39,759 bases of DNA from Propionibacteriaceae bacterium (GTDB lineage Bacteria > Actinomycetota > Actinomycetes > Propionibacteriales > Propionibacteriaceae). Shown piece after piece: positions 11,098 to 19,471 of this stretch. The stretch lies in assembly GCA_031271975.1 (NCBI GenBank), contig JAISUR010000030.1, positions 1 to 39,759 of the forward strand. The letters run 5' to 3'. Numbering within the stretch: position 1 is the stretch's first letter; each line of letters begins with the position of its first letter. The notes under the pieces are model-generated. The model worked only from the letters and a program-made list of their open reading frames with translations. It had not been told where the DNA came from and made no database searches. The translations under genes were made by a program, and so were the position numbers.

Positions 11098-12381
11098 ATG
11101 CGGGTAGTACAGAAGTTCGGCGGGTCGAGCGTCGCGGATGCGGAGAGCATCAAGCGGGTCGCGCGCCGGGTTGTGGCCACCAAAGAACGCGGCCACGAGG
11201 TTGTCGTCGTCATTTCGGCCATGGGAGACACCACCGACGAGTTGCTTGACCTGGCCAAGCAGGTTTCGCCGCATCCGCGTCCACGCGAGCTGGACATGCT
11301 GCTGACGACCGGCGAACGCATGAGCGCCGCGTTGCTGGCGATGGCCATCAACGATCTGGGCCACGACGCCCGTTCGCTGACCGGCTCGCAGGCTGGCGTC
11401 ATCACCACCGGCCAACATGGCAACGCCCGCATCATCGACATCACTCCGGGGCGCATCGTCTCCGCCTTGGAGGACGGCGACATTGTGATCGTGGCCGGAT
11501 TCCAAGGCGTTTCGCAGTCCACGAAAGACGTCACCACACTGGGCCGCGGTGCTTCTGACACCACGGCCGTCGCGTTGGCGGCCGCCTTGGACGCGGCTTA
11601 CTGCGAGATCTACACCGACGTGGACGGCGTCTTCACCGCCGATCCGCGCATCGTTCCGGAAGCGCAGCGCATCCCGCAGATCTGCTACGAGGAGATGCTG
11701 GAAATGGCCGCATCGGGCGCCAAGATCCTGCATTTGCGCTGCGTTGAATATGCGCGCCGGGAGCGCGTGGCCGTACACGTTCGCTCGTCCTTCTCGGACA
11801 AGCCTGGCACTTGGGTGAAAGACATGGAATATGAGGAGACCGGCATGGAACAGCCGCTGATTTCGGGCGTCGCACACGACCGCAGCGAGGCCAAGATCAC
11901 CGTCGTGGGCGTTCCGGACCAGATCGGCAAGGCGGCCCGGATCTTCGGCATCATCGCCCAAGCCGACATAAATGTGGACATGATCGTGCAGAACATCTCG
12001 CACGACCCGGACGGCGGCGGGCCGATGTCGGGCCGCACGGACATCTCGTTCACGTTGGGCCAAGACAATGGGGCCAAGGCGATCGCCGCGCTGGAGGCCG
12101 CCAAAGACGAGATCGGCTTCGCGGAGATCATCTACAACGACGCGATCGGCAAAGTTTCGGTGATCGGCGTGGGGATGCGGACGCACCCGGGCGTCACCGC
12201 GCGTTTCTTCGCCGCGCTGGCCGCCGCGGGCGTCAACATCGACATGATCTCCACCTCCGAGATCCGCATCTCCGTCGTCGTGGCGGCCGACGTCGTGGAC
12301 ACCGCCGTGCGTGCGGCGCACTCCGCGTTCGAGCTGGATTCGGACGAGCCGGCCATCGTGTACGCGGGTACCGGCCGATGA
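11098..12381 (+). CDS. lysC: Aspartokinase (alpha subunit, lysC type)
   Basis: Phosphorylates aspartate, the first step to lysine, threonine, methionine and diaminopimelate; cytoplasmic. 427 residues with [11 protein letters not shown] at the N-terminus, the kinase-domain [15 protein letters not shown], and two C-terminal ACT domains (from about residue 260). The tail ending in VYAGTGR matches the corynebacterial LysC pattern. The ATG at 11098 is preceded by GGAGGG. An internal in-frame start for a beta subunit is at 11845. The expected asd gene does not follow; instead a 97-residue conserved gene overlaps the stop. Confidence 0.96.
   Translation: MRVVQKFGGSSVADAESIKRVARRVVATKERGHEVVVVISAMGDTTDELLDLAKQVSPHPRPRELDMLLTTGERMSAALLAMAINDLGHDARSLTGSQAGVITTGQHGNARIIDITPGRIVSALEDGDIVIVAGFQGVSQSTKDVTTLGRGASDTTAVALAAALDAAYCEIYTDVDGVFTADPRIVPEAQRIPQICYEEMLEMAASGAKILHLRCVEYARRERVAVHVRSSFSDKPGTWVKDMEYEETGMEQPLISGVAHDRSEAKITVVGVPDQIGKAARIFGIIAQADINVDMIVQNISHDPDGGGPMSGRTDISFTLGQDNGAKAIAALEAAKDEIGFAEIIYNDAIGKVSVIGVGMRTHPGVTARFFAALAAAGVNIDMISTSEIRISVVVAADVVDTAVRAAHSAFELDSDEPAIVYAGTGR
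11845..12381 (+). CDS. lysC: Aspartokinase beta subunit from internal start
   Basis: In-frame ATG at residue 250 of aspartokinase, preceded by GAGGAG at six-base spacing. The predicted 178-residue product starts [17 protein letters not shown], closely parallel to the known Corynebacterium glutamicum beta subunit start, and contains just the two regulatory ACT domains. In that family alpha and beta chains assemble as a heterotetramer and bind the inhibitors at the subunit interface. That this start is used here is inference from the site and the homology. Confidence 0.75.
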   Translation: MEQPLISGVAHDRSEAKITVVGVPDQIGKAARIFGIIAQADINVDMIVQNISHDPDGGGPMSGRTDISFTLGQDNGAKAIAALEAAKDEIGFAEIIYNDAIGKVSVIGVGMRTHPGVTARFFAALAAAGVNIDMISTSEIRISVVVAADVVDTAVRAAHSAFELDSDEPAIVYAGTGR

Positions 12382-12671
12382 TTTTCAAGCGCGTCGGCGA
12401 AGGCAAGCCGTATCCAGACCATGGCTATCAGCAGCGGCAGTGGGCGGCGATCGCGCCCGCCGAGATCCGCCTCGACCAGTTGATCACGGTCAAACGTACC
12501 CTCGACTTGGAATCTCTGCTCGATGAGGATTCGACGTTCTACGGGGATCTGTTCGCCCACGTCGTCCGGTGGCAGTCAGAGCTGTACTTGGAAGACGGGT
12601 TGCACCGCGCCCTGCGCGCCGCTTTGCAGCAGCGGGCCACGATCCACGCCCGCGTGTTGGACCTCCAGTAG
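12378..12671 (+). CDS. Conserved actinobacterial small protein overlapping aspartokinase
   Basis: 97 residues; its ATG overlaps the aspartokinase stop (ATGA), implying translational coupling. The sequence shows [14 protein letters not shown], then [17 protein letters not shown] and [16 protein letters not shown]. It resembles small conserved proteins of Actinomycetota that databases sometimes label VapB-family antitoxin; no PIN-domain toxin gene is adjacent, so that label is doubtful. Conserved acidic and aromatic positions suggest a folded protein. Function is unknown. Confidence 0.8.
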   Translation: MIFKRVGEGKPYPDHGYQQRQWAAIAPAEIRLDQLITVKRTLDLESLLDEDSTFYGDLFAHVVRWQSELYLEDGLHRALRAALQQRATIHARVLDLQ

Positions 12672-12698
12672 ACTGGTAGCCGAACCGTAGGAGGCCCC

Positions 12699-13271
12699 AT
12701 GAAGCGCATTGTCCGGATGGCGATCAGCGCAATCGCTCTGTTTGCGATGCTGGGCTTGGTCGGTTTCGGCGCGAAATGGGGCTATGAGCAGGTCACGAAG
12801 CCGGTGGCCCAGGCAGGCGCCACACCGTGCATCATGACGGATGTCGGTGGGGCGGTGACGCCCGACGATGTCATCATTCGCGTTACGAATGGCGGGGAGA
12901 CGAGCAACCTCGCCAAGTTGACGGCCATCTGGCTGCGCGCCAAGGAATTCCATGTGCTCAAGTACGGCAACTCGACCACGAAAGTCGATGTGACTACGGT
13001 CATCGGCGCTTCGGAAGACGATCCAGAAGTCCAGCTCGTGCTGAGTTACTTCAAGACCGCCGAAGCCAAGGGTGACGGCCGTGTGGACCACATCGTCGAT
13101 GTCATTCTGGCGACCAACGCCAAGACTTTGGAGGGTGAGAAGGAGCAGCCGCTTTCGAGCGTCAAGGTGGACGGGCCGGTCTGCCTGCCGAAGATCACGC
13201 GCGACTCGGACATTGAGTTGACTCCCACTCCCACCCCGACACCGTCGCCCACCAAGACCAAGAAGAAGTAG
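12699..13271 (+). CDS. LytR C-terminal domain protein, membrane-anchored
   Basis: 190 residues: a short basic N-terminus, one membrane segment (about 8-25), then an extracytoplasmic LytR_C domain (PF13399) recognisable from VIIRVTNGGETSNLAKLTAIW and a following AKEFHVLKYGN. The C-terminus is a Thr-Pro repeat with a Lys-rich end (TPTPTPTPSPTKTKKK). Stand-alone LytR_C proteins are common in Actinomycetota and have no fixed role; a link to wall-polymer attachment is inferred from the LytR family. An AGGAGG site precedes the ATG. It starts 27 bp after the small aspartokinase-linked gene. Confidence 0.8.
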   Translation: MKRIVRMAISAIALFAMLGLVGFGAKWGYEQVTKPVAQAGATPCIMTDVGGAVTPDDVIIRVTNGGETSNLAKLTAIWLRAKEFHVLKYGNSTTKVDVTTVIGASEDDPEVQLVLSYFKTAEAKGDGRVDHIVDVILATNAKTLEGEKEQPLSSVKVDGPVCLPKITRDSDIELTPTPTPTPSPTKTKKK

Positions 13272-13302
13272 TCTGGGCGGTTTCGCGGCGGGAGGAGCAG
13301 CT

Positions 13303-14439
13303 ATGAAGTTCTCTTTCGCAACAGCGGCCCGGGTCGAGTTTGGGCCGGGCGTAGCCGCGCGGCTGCCCGAAATCGTCACCGGCTTGGGCCATCGTCCGTT
13401 CGTGGTCACGGGCGCGCACCCGCAGCGCCTGGCTGCCCTCACCGACGCGTTGCCGGGAGCGGCGATTTTCCCGGTGGTCGGCGAGCCGACCATGGAGGTG
13501 GCCCGGTTGGGCATGCGCGCCGCTCTGGATCACCAGGCGGACGTGTTCGTCGGCTTGGGCGGCGGCTCGGCGCTGGACTTGGCGAAGGTTGTTTCCGCGC
13601 TGGTGGCCAACGGTGGCGATCCTCTGGACTACGCCGAGGTCATCGGCTCCGGCCTGCCGCTGCGGCTGCCGGCCCTGCCTATTGTCGCGGTGCCGACCAC
13701 GTCCGGCACCGGCTCTGAGGTGACGGCGAACGGCGTGCTGGCATCGCCCGAACACGGCGTCAAGGTCTCGCTGCGTTCGCCGACGATGCTGGCCCGCTTC
13801 GCGCTCGTCGATCCGGAGTTGACGCTGTCCGCGCCGCCGGCGGTCACCGCGCACGCCGGATTGGACGCGTTGGTCCAGTGCATCGAGGCCTTCACGACAC
13901 CGCGCGCCAATGTGATGACCGACGCTTTGGCCCGCGAGGCGTTGCGGCGCTCTGCCCGGAGCTTGCGTGCGGCGTATGCCGATGGTTCCGACTTGGCAGC
14001 CCGTACTGATCTGTCGCTGGCGTCCCTGCTGTCCGGCATGTGCCTGGCCAACGCCGGTTTGGGTAGCGCGCACGGAATCGCCGGGCCCTGTGGCGGCATG
14101 ACCCGGGCGCCGCACGGCGCGATCACGGCCGCGGTGATGCCGGCGGTGTCGCGGGCCAATGTGGCGGCGGCGCGCGCTGGCAGGGCCGCCGCGGACACGC
14201 TGGAACGCTATGCGGAGGTGGGGGAGATACTCGCCGGCGCCCGTTCGCCCGAGGCGGGCATCGATTGGTTCGCCCAGACCGCCGGTTTGTTGGGCGTCCC
14301 AGGGCTGGCGGCGTTGGGCCTGGAAGAAGGCCAGATCAGCGCGCTCGCCGAGGCCAGCGCCCGTGCGTCGTCCAGCAAGGCCAATCCGGTGGCGTTCACG
14401 GTGGCCGAGTTCGCGGCGATCGTCCGGGACTCGTTGTGA
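13303..14439 (+). CDS. Iron-containing alcohol dehydrogenase
   Basis: A 378-residue group III (iron-type) dehydrogenase, NAD(P)-dependent by family. Seen: the dinucleotide-binding GLGGGSALDLAKVV, the core PTTSGTGSEVTANGV, metal-site segments PPAVTAHAGLDALVQCIEAF and SAHGIAGPCGGMTRAPHG carrying the His/Asp ligands. The ATG is preceded by GGGAGGAGCAGCT. Length is typical. The substrate (alcohol, glycerol, lactaldehyde, maleylacetate and so on) cannot be set from sequence and no pathway neighbours help. Confidence 0.9.
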   Translation: MKFSFATAARVEFGPGVAARLPEIVTGLGHRPFVVTGAHPQRLAALTDALPGAAIFPVVGEPTMEVARLGMRAALDHQADVFVGLGGGSALDLAKVVSALVANGGDPLDYAEVIGSGLPLRLPALPIVAVPTTSGTGSEVTANGVLASPEHGVKVSLRSPTMLARFALVDPELTLSAPPAVTAHAGLDALVQCIEAFTTPRANVMTDALAREALRRSARSLRAAYADGSDLAARTDLSLASLLSGMCLANAGLGSAHGIAGPCGGMTRAPHGAITAAVMPAVSRANVAAARAGRAAADTLERYAEVGEILAGARSPEAGIDWFAQTAGLLGVPGLAALGLEEGQISALAEASARASSSKANPVAFTVAEFAAIVRDSL

Positions 14440-14503
14440 AACGAGACTTGTTGTGCCACGAAACTCCCGCTGGGAGCATGGTGTTAGTGGAACAGGAGGT
14501 CCC

Positions 14504-16780
14504 ATGAGGATTGCCCGTCAGTTGGTGGCCGTGTTGGCTGCTGTGCCTCTTGTGATGTGTTTGTCGGCTGTCCCCGCTGATGCTGCGGCTGATGTTGTGC
14601 CGGATAAGGCGTTCAAGGCTTGTGTCAACAGTGAGTTGGGCCGTAAGTCGTCGGCGAGCGTTTCGGCGGCGTATTTGGCGCGTCTGGACTACCTGGATTG
14701 TGAGGGGACTTACGCGATCAAGTCGTTGGAGGGCGCGCAGCATTTGGCTGCGGTGGACACGCTGTACCTGGAAGGGACATTCTCGGATCTTGCGCCGCTG
14801 GCTGGACTTGGCGCGTTGGAAGAAGTCCGGTTGACGAGTTCGGGGATTGTCGATTTGAGTGCTGTGAGCGGCTGGTCTGCGGTGGAGAGCCTCCATGTTG
14901 ATGGGCGATTCACTGATTTGTCGCCGTTGGCGGGTCTGGCCAGTTTGGAAACGTTGCGGCTGGTCGGGTCTTTCTCTGACGCGTCCGCCTTGGGATCGTT
15001 GACCCGGTTGAGTTCGCTTGCTCTGGGCAGTGGAGAGTTGACCAGTTTGGATGGTCTGGAGCCGTTGACCGGGTTGCGTTACTTCGCTTTGGAAGGCAGT
15101 GCCGTCGCCGATTTGGATCCGATTGCGTCGCTGACAGGTCTTGAGGAGGTGTCGCTGTGGTCGAATGACTCGTTGGCGAGCCTGGATGGGTTGGCGGGAA
15201 TGCCGGAGCTTTACAGCGTCGCGGTTTCCGGCGCGGGCGTCGCTGATTTTGGTGCGTTGGCGACGTTGCCCAGCCTCAGCGATCTGGAGTTGAGCTCTGT
15301 GGGCTTGTCGGATGTGACGGTGTTGGCCGGGTTGACTGGGTTGGAGAGTTTGGACCTGTTCGGCAACTCGATTGTGGATGTGTCTGCGCTGGCTGGGCTT
15401 TCTGGGTTGCGGTATCTGTATCTTGGCGACAATTTGATCGCGGATGTTTCGCCTTTGGCGTCGTTGACTTCGCTGCATGGGTTGTCGCTTGCTGGGAACG
15501 CTGTCAGCGACGTTACGGCGTTGTCGGGTTTGACCGCGTTGTGGTACTTGGACCTCGATGACAATGTGGTCACAGATATTTGGGCGCTGCCGGCCAGCGT
15601 GTGGGAGGACTTCGACAATTCCTGCACTTCGGGGGCTGGCGTGTCCAGTATCCGCAGGCAGACCATCGTCCAGAAATCCTGGACGGGCACGTATTCGTTG
15701 CCTGCGGTGCGGACGGTGCCTGGCGGTACGGTCAAGTGGTCTGTGAAGTCCGGCCCGGCGAAGATTTCTGGCGGCAAGGTGAAGTACACCAAGGGCGGCA
15801 CGGTGAAGCTGGCTTGGAAGGACAAGTGTGGGAGCTTTGCTGGCGAGGTGGTCGTGACGGTGCGTCCGGCCACGTTCAAGCTGGCGTTCGACGCGAACGG
15901 CGGGTCCACTCCGAAGCTGGGCAAGAAGACGTACAAGTCGAAGGGTGTCACTGTTGGCAAGGCTGTGGGTTCGGTGCCGGCCACCGCGCATTCGACGCAG
16001 CTTTTCGAGGGGTGGTTCACCGAGCCGGTTGGCGGTACGCAGGTCACCGCGGACACGCTGGTGGACGAGGATACCCCGGCGAAGGTGTACGCGCATTGGG
16101 CGGCGCCGACATCCGTGGACCCATGTGGTGACGTGCAGACGTCGTATGTGCTCAAGGCGCCCGCTTCGAAGAAGGGCACCGTCTTGTTGTCATTCCCTGG
16201 TGGTGCGACGAAGGCTGTGAAGCTCTCGGACAAGAACGTATCGGTGACAGGCATTGACACCGCCACCGTTGGGGAGCGGACTGCGACCGTCACCGTCAAA
16301 CCGTCGGGCTTGACCACGACATTCACCTACCGGGTCGAGGCCGGCAAGATCACGTTCGACCTGCAAAATGACTGGGAATTCATCGTGGTGGATTTCGACT
16401 ATGGGAAGAAACTGCCGAAGGCGCCGAAGGTGACCGAGTGGGGCTACACCTTCAAGGGCTGGTACACGGCCAAGTCGGGTGGAAAGAAGTATGTGGCGGG
16501 CAAGAAGGCCACACAGACGGAGTCGTTCACCGTGTACGCGCGCTGGTCGCCGAAGACGCTCACGGTGAACTTCAACCCCACGGAGGGGAAGGTCTCGACA
16601 AAATCGAAGAAGGTCAAGTACGGCCAAGAATACGGCCATCTGCCAACGCCCACCTTGCGGGGTTATGACTTCTACTGCTGGTATGACATCCTCGAGAGAC
16701 ATTGCGTGTATGGGTCGCATACTGTCGATTCCACAGGCACGCAGACCTTATATGCCTTGTGGGACCGTCGCGAATACTGA
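14504..16780 (+). CDS. Secreted LRR / InlB B-repeat protein 1
   Basis: 758 residues. Signal peptide about 1-27 ending PADA, N-cap with two Cys (40 and 66), about 13 internalin-type leucine-rich repeats of 22-23 residues (about 71-365), an Ig-like domain (about 391-455), one InlB B-repeat (Flg_new, about 456-535, ending VYAHW), a second Ig-like domain, and two more B-repeats to the end. No LPXTG, membrane anchor or GW module. The last B-repeat is divergent and carries two extra Cys (near 727 and 734). AGGAGGT precedes the ATG. First of four paralogues; likely surface-associated adhesin-like protein. Its N-terminal half uses GTT/GCT/TTG/TGT codons far more than paralogue 2. Confidence 0.9.
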   Translation: MRIARQLVAVLAAVPLVMCLSAVPADAAADVVPDKAFKACVNSELGRKSSASVSAAYLARLDYLDCEGTYAIKSLEGAQHLAAVDTLYLEGTFSDLAPLAGLGALEEVRLTSSGIVDLSAVSGWSAVESLHVDGRFTDLSPLAGLASLETLRLVGSFSDASALGSLTRLSSLALGSGELTSLDGLEPLTGLRYFALEGSAVADLDPIASLTGLEEVSLWSNDSLASLDGLAGMPELYSVAVSGAGVADFGALATLPSLSDLELSSVGLSDVTVLAGLTGLESLDLFGNSIVDVSALAGLSGLRYLYLGDNLIADVSPLASLTSLHGLSLAGNAVSDVTALSGLTALWYLDLDDNVVTDIWALPASVWEDFDNSCTSGAGVSSIRRQTIVQKSWTGTYSLPAVRTVPGGTVKWSVKSGPAKISGGKVKYTKGGTVKLAWKDKCGSFAGEVVVTVRPATFKLAFDANGGSTPKLGKKTYKSKGVTVGKAVGSVPATAHSTQLFEGWFTEPVGGTQVTADTLVDEDTPAKVYAHWAAPTSVDPCGDVQTSYVLKAPASKKGTVLLSFPGGATKAVKLSDKNVSVTGIDTATVGERTATVTVKPSGLTTTFTYRVEAGKITFDLQNDWEFIVVDFDYGKKLPKAPKVTEWGYTFKGWYTAKSGGKKYVAGKKATQTESFTVYARWSPKTLTVNFNPTEGKVSTKSKKVKYGQEYGHLPTPTLRGYDFYCWYDILERHCVYGSHTVDSTGTQTLYALWDRREY

Positions 16781-16905
16781 GCCTGATCCACCGATTCTTG
16801 ACTTGCGACCAGCCCCTGCGGGCGCACTACCGGCGTTGGTGATGGCGCAACGGGCGGTCCAGCCAGAGATTGCGCGAAAAGCCTCAGCGGACCGTGTAAC
16901 AAAAC

Positions 16906-16943
16906 GACCTCCTGGCGCATTAACGTAAGTGAAACAGGAGGTT
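16906..16943 (+). promoter_or_regulatory. Hairpin that would hide the ribosome site of LRR gene 2
   Basis: ACCTCCT at 16907-16913 is the exact complement of the ribosome site AGGAGGT at 16936-16942; flanking G-C and G-U pairs extend it to nine pairs with a 20-base loop. The start codon GTG lies at 16948. Part of this leader (acaaaacgac...gtgaaacaggaggt) aligns with the leader of LRR gene 1, where the anti-ribosome-site half is replaced by a local CTCCC/GGGAG hairpin. Regulation by mRNA structure is inference. Confidence 0.55.
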
Positions 16944-16947
16944 CCCC

Positions 16948-19221
16948 GTGAAATTCACCCATCAGTTGGTGGCTTCCCTCGCCACCGTCGCCTTGGCAGT
17001 GTGCCTGCCCGCCGTCCCCGCCAATGCCGCGGCCGACGTTGTCCCCGACAAAGCGTTCAAGGGCTGCATCAACAGCGAGCTTGGCCGCAAGTCCACAGCC
17101 AGCCTCACGGCCGCCCAGTTGGCGGACGTGTACTACCTGGATTGCGAGGGGAACTGGACCATCAAATCCTTGGAGGGCGCGCAATACCTGACTGAAGTGG
17201 ACACGCTCTATCTCGAAGGCTCGTTCTCCAACCTGACCCCGCTGGCCGGACTCAACACGTTGCGATACGTCCGACTGTTCAGCGACCGAATCTCCGACCT
17301 GAGCGTCGTGAGCGGTTGGTCCCAAGCGGAAGGCATTTACGTCCAGGGGGAGTTCACCAACTTGGCGCCGCTGGCGGGGCTCACCAACCTGGACGAGTTG
17401 TACCTGTACGGGGATTTCACCAGCGTCTCGGCCCTCGCATCCCTCACAAGCCTGACTACGCTCGGCCTCGGCAGCGACGAGTTGAGCAGCCTCACCGGTC
17501 TGGGATCCTTGGCCGGGCTGAAGAACTTCACGCTGTCAGACAGCCTCGTGACCAATCTGAACTCGATCGCTTCCCTGGCCAACCTCGAATCGGTAGCTCT
17601 GTGGAGCAACGAATCGCTGACGAACATCAGCGCGCTGTCTGGGAAGACGAATCTCGAGTCTCTGATGATGTCTGGCAATGGCGTGACCAACTTCAGCGTG
17701 CTGGCCACGCTGACCAATCTCAGGAGCCTGGGGTTGTATGACGCCGGCCTGTCGGACGCCACGGTGGTGTCGGCCCTGACTGGGCTGGAAAACCTTGACT
17801 TGTCCGGCAACTTGATCACAAACCTGGCTCCCCTAGCCGGACTCACCAAGCTTGAATACTTGAGTGTCGCCTACAACTTGATCACGGATGTGTCGCCGCT
17901 GGCATCGTTGACTTCGCTCGCTGAGTTGGCGATATACGGCAACGACATCAGCGACATTTCGGCGCTGTCCAGCCTCACCGCCCTGACCTGGATCGATGCG
18001 GACGAAATGTCGATCACGGACATCTCCGCGCTGCCGAGCAGCCTGTGGGAGTACTTTGACAGTTCTTGCGCCACGAGTGACGGTTGGTCTGCCATCAAGA
18101 ACCAGTCCATCACCCAGAAGGCGTGGACCGGCACCTACGACTTGCCGACCGTCAAGACTGTGCCCGGCGGCACGATCAAGTGGAGCGTGAAATCCGGGTC
18201 GGCGAAGATCTCCGGCAACAAGGTCAAGTACTCCAAGGCGGGCACGGTGAAGTTGGCTTGGAAGGACAAGTGCGGCAACTTCACGGGCGTGGTGACGGTC
18301 ACGGTGCGCACGGCGACGTTCAAGATGACGTTCGACGCGAACGGCGGCACGACGCCGAAGCTGGGCAAGAAGACGTACAAGTCGAAGAACGTCACCGTCG
18401 GAAAGACTGTAGGTTCGGTGCCGGAGAGCACCCATTCGACGCAGGTCTTCGCGGGGTGGTACACCGAGCCGACCGGCGGCACGCAGGTCACCGCCGATTC
18501 TGTGGTGGACGAGGACACGCCGTCGAAGGTGTATGCCCACTGGACGGCTCCGACGTCGATCGCCGGCCTGTCGAACCAGCAGAACAGCTATGTGCTGAAG
18601 GCGCCGGTGTCGAAAGCGGGCACCGTCACGTTGAACTTCCCCGGCGGAGTGACGAAGACGGTGAACCTGTCGGACAAGAATGTGACGCTCGCGGGTGTGG
18701 ACACGTCCACTACCGGGACGCGCTTGGCCACGGTGACTGTGCAGCCGTCTGGTTTGACCATGGGGTTTGGTTACACAGTCGAGGATGGGACGATCACGTT
18801 GGATCCGCAAGGTGGCAGTGTGTCTGCCACCTCTGTTGGTTTCACCTACAAGGGCAAGTTGCCGAAGCTTCCCACGCCGACGCGCACCGGGTATTCGTTC
18901 AAGGGCTGGTACACGCAGCCGACCAGTGGCGGGAAGAAGTATGCGTCGGGCAAGAAGGCGACGCAGACGCAGTCGTTCACCGAGTACGCGCGTTGGTCGG
19001 CGAAGTCGTACACGGTCAAGTTCAACGCGAATGGCGGGAAGGTGTCGAAGAAGTCGAAGTCGGTCAAGTATGACTCGGCCTATGGCGCATTGCCGACGCC
19101 GACACTGAAGGGCATGACGTTTGCCGGCTGGTGGACTGATCCGGCCGCTGGCACGAAGGTGGAAGCGACTGACGTGTTCACGTTTGGGGCTACGCAAACG
19201 CTGTACGCGCACTGGAGTTGA
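16948..19221 (+). CDS. Secreted LRR / InlB B-repeat protein 2
   Basis: 757 residues starting at GTG 16948 after AGGAGGT. Same plan as its upstream neighbour: signal peptide ending ANAAA, Cys-paired N-cap (SELGRKSTASLT; DCEGNWTIKSLEGAQYL), about 13 LRRs of the form LTSLxxLxLxxNxIxDIS, an Ig-like domain (VKTVPGGTIKWSVKSG), a B-repeat (FDANGGTTPKLGKKTYKSKN...), a second Ig-like domain and two Lys-rich B-repeats ending in LYAHWS. No wall-sorting signal. It was presumably produced by tandem duplication but uses C-ending synonymous codons where copy 1 uses T/G-ending ones. Role as a surface or secreted binding protein is inferred from internalin-type families. Confidence 0.92.
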   Translation: MKFTHQLVASLATVALAVCLPAVPANAAADVVPDKAFKGCINSELGRKSTASLTAAQLADVYYLDCEGNWTIKSLEGAQYLTEVDTLYLEGSFSNLTPLAGLNTLRYVRLFSDRISDLSVVSGWSQAEGIYVQGEFTNLAPLAGLTNLDELYLYGDFTSVSALASLTSLTTLGLGSDELSSLTGLGSLAGLKNFTLSDSLVTNLNSIASLANLESVALWSNESLTNISALSGKTNLESLMMSGNGVTNFSVLATLTNLRSLGLYDAGLSDATVVSALTGLENLDLSGNLITNLAPLAGLTKLEYLSVAYNLITDVSPLASLTSLAELAIYGNDISDISALSSLTALTWIDADEMSITDISALPSSLWEYFDSSCATSDGWSAIKNQSITQKAWTGTYDLPTVKTVPGGTIKWSVKSGSAKISGNKVKYSKAGTVKLAWKDKCGNFTGVVTVTVRTATFKMTFDANGGTTPKLGKKTYKSKNVTVGKTVGSVPESTHSTQVFAGWYTEPTGGTQVTADSVVDEDTPSKVYAHWTAPTSIAGLSNQQNSYVLKAPVSKAGTVTLNFPGGVTKTVNLSDKNVTLAGVDTSTTGTRLATVTVQPSGLTMGFGYTVEDGTITLDPQGGSVSATSVGFTYKGKLPKLPTPTRTGYSFKGWYTQPTSGGKKYASGKKATQTQSFTEYARWSAKSYTVKFNANGGKVSKKSKSVKYDSAYGALPTPTLKGMTFAGWWTDPAAGTKVEATDVFTFGATQTLYAHWS

Positions 19222-19229
19222 AACCGCCC

Positions 19230-19345
19230 TCTCCCGTCATGCCGGACTTGTTCCGGCCCCCACCCCGTCATGCCGGACTTGTTCCGGCATCTCGGACGAA
19301 GTCCGGTCCCCAGTCAACGCCGCGAGCGCGAAGCGCCCTCCAATT
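19230..19345. repeat. Mosaic palindromic extragenic repeat
   Basis: Two copies of GTCATGCCGGACTTGTTCCGG, followed by a CGGACGAAGTCCG module and a cgcgagcgcgaagcgccctc segment that matches the outer arm of the element at 21613-21708. It begins 8 bp after the stop of LRR gene 2. A related gcgcgcaaagcgcgc palindrome lies at about 19367-19381. The remaining gap to 19471 shows nothing but the leader of LRR gene 3. Confidence 0.9.
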
Positions 19346-19471
19346 CGGCACGTACATCCCACCCCAGCGCGCAAAGCGCGCTACCCTACTGAGTGGGCGA
19401 AGACAATGTGGGGGGAAACACATGGCTGACCGGATCCTTTCGCATTGCCGATGTGTTGGAGGAGGATCCCC

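Noticed and set aside
11068-12321. Minus-strand open frame opposite aspartokinase
   Set aside because: Antisense shadow; no ribosome site or domain.
12378-12671. VapB antitoxin of a toxin-antitoxin pair
   Set aside because: No toxin-like gene with PIN residues is adjacent, and the coupling is to aspartokinase.
14159-14503. In-frame extension of LRR protein 1 upstream into the dehydrogenase gene
   Set aside because: Different frame from the real dehydrogenase; the true start has AGGAGGT and a signal peptide directly after it.
19393-19471. Longer start for LRR protein 3 or a small gene in its leader
   Set aside because: GGAGGAGGATCC fits the GTG at 19472, and the signal peptide begins there; upstream peptide has no features.
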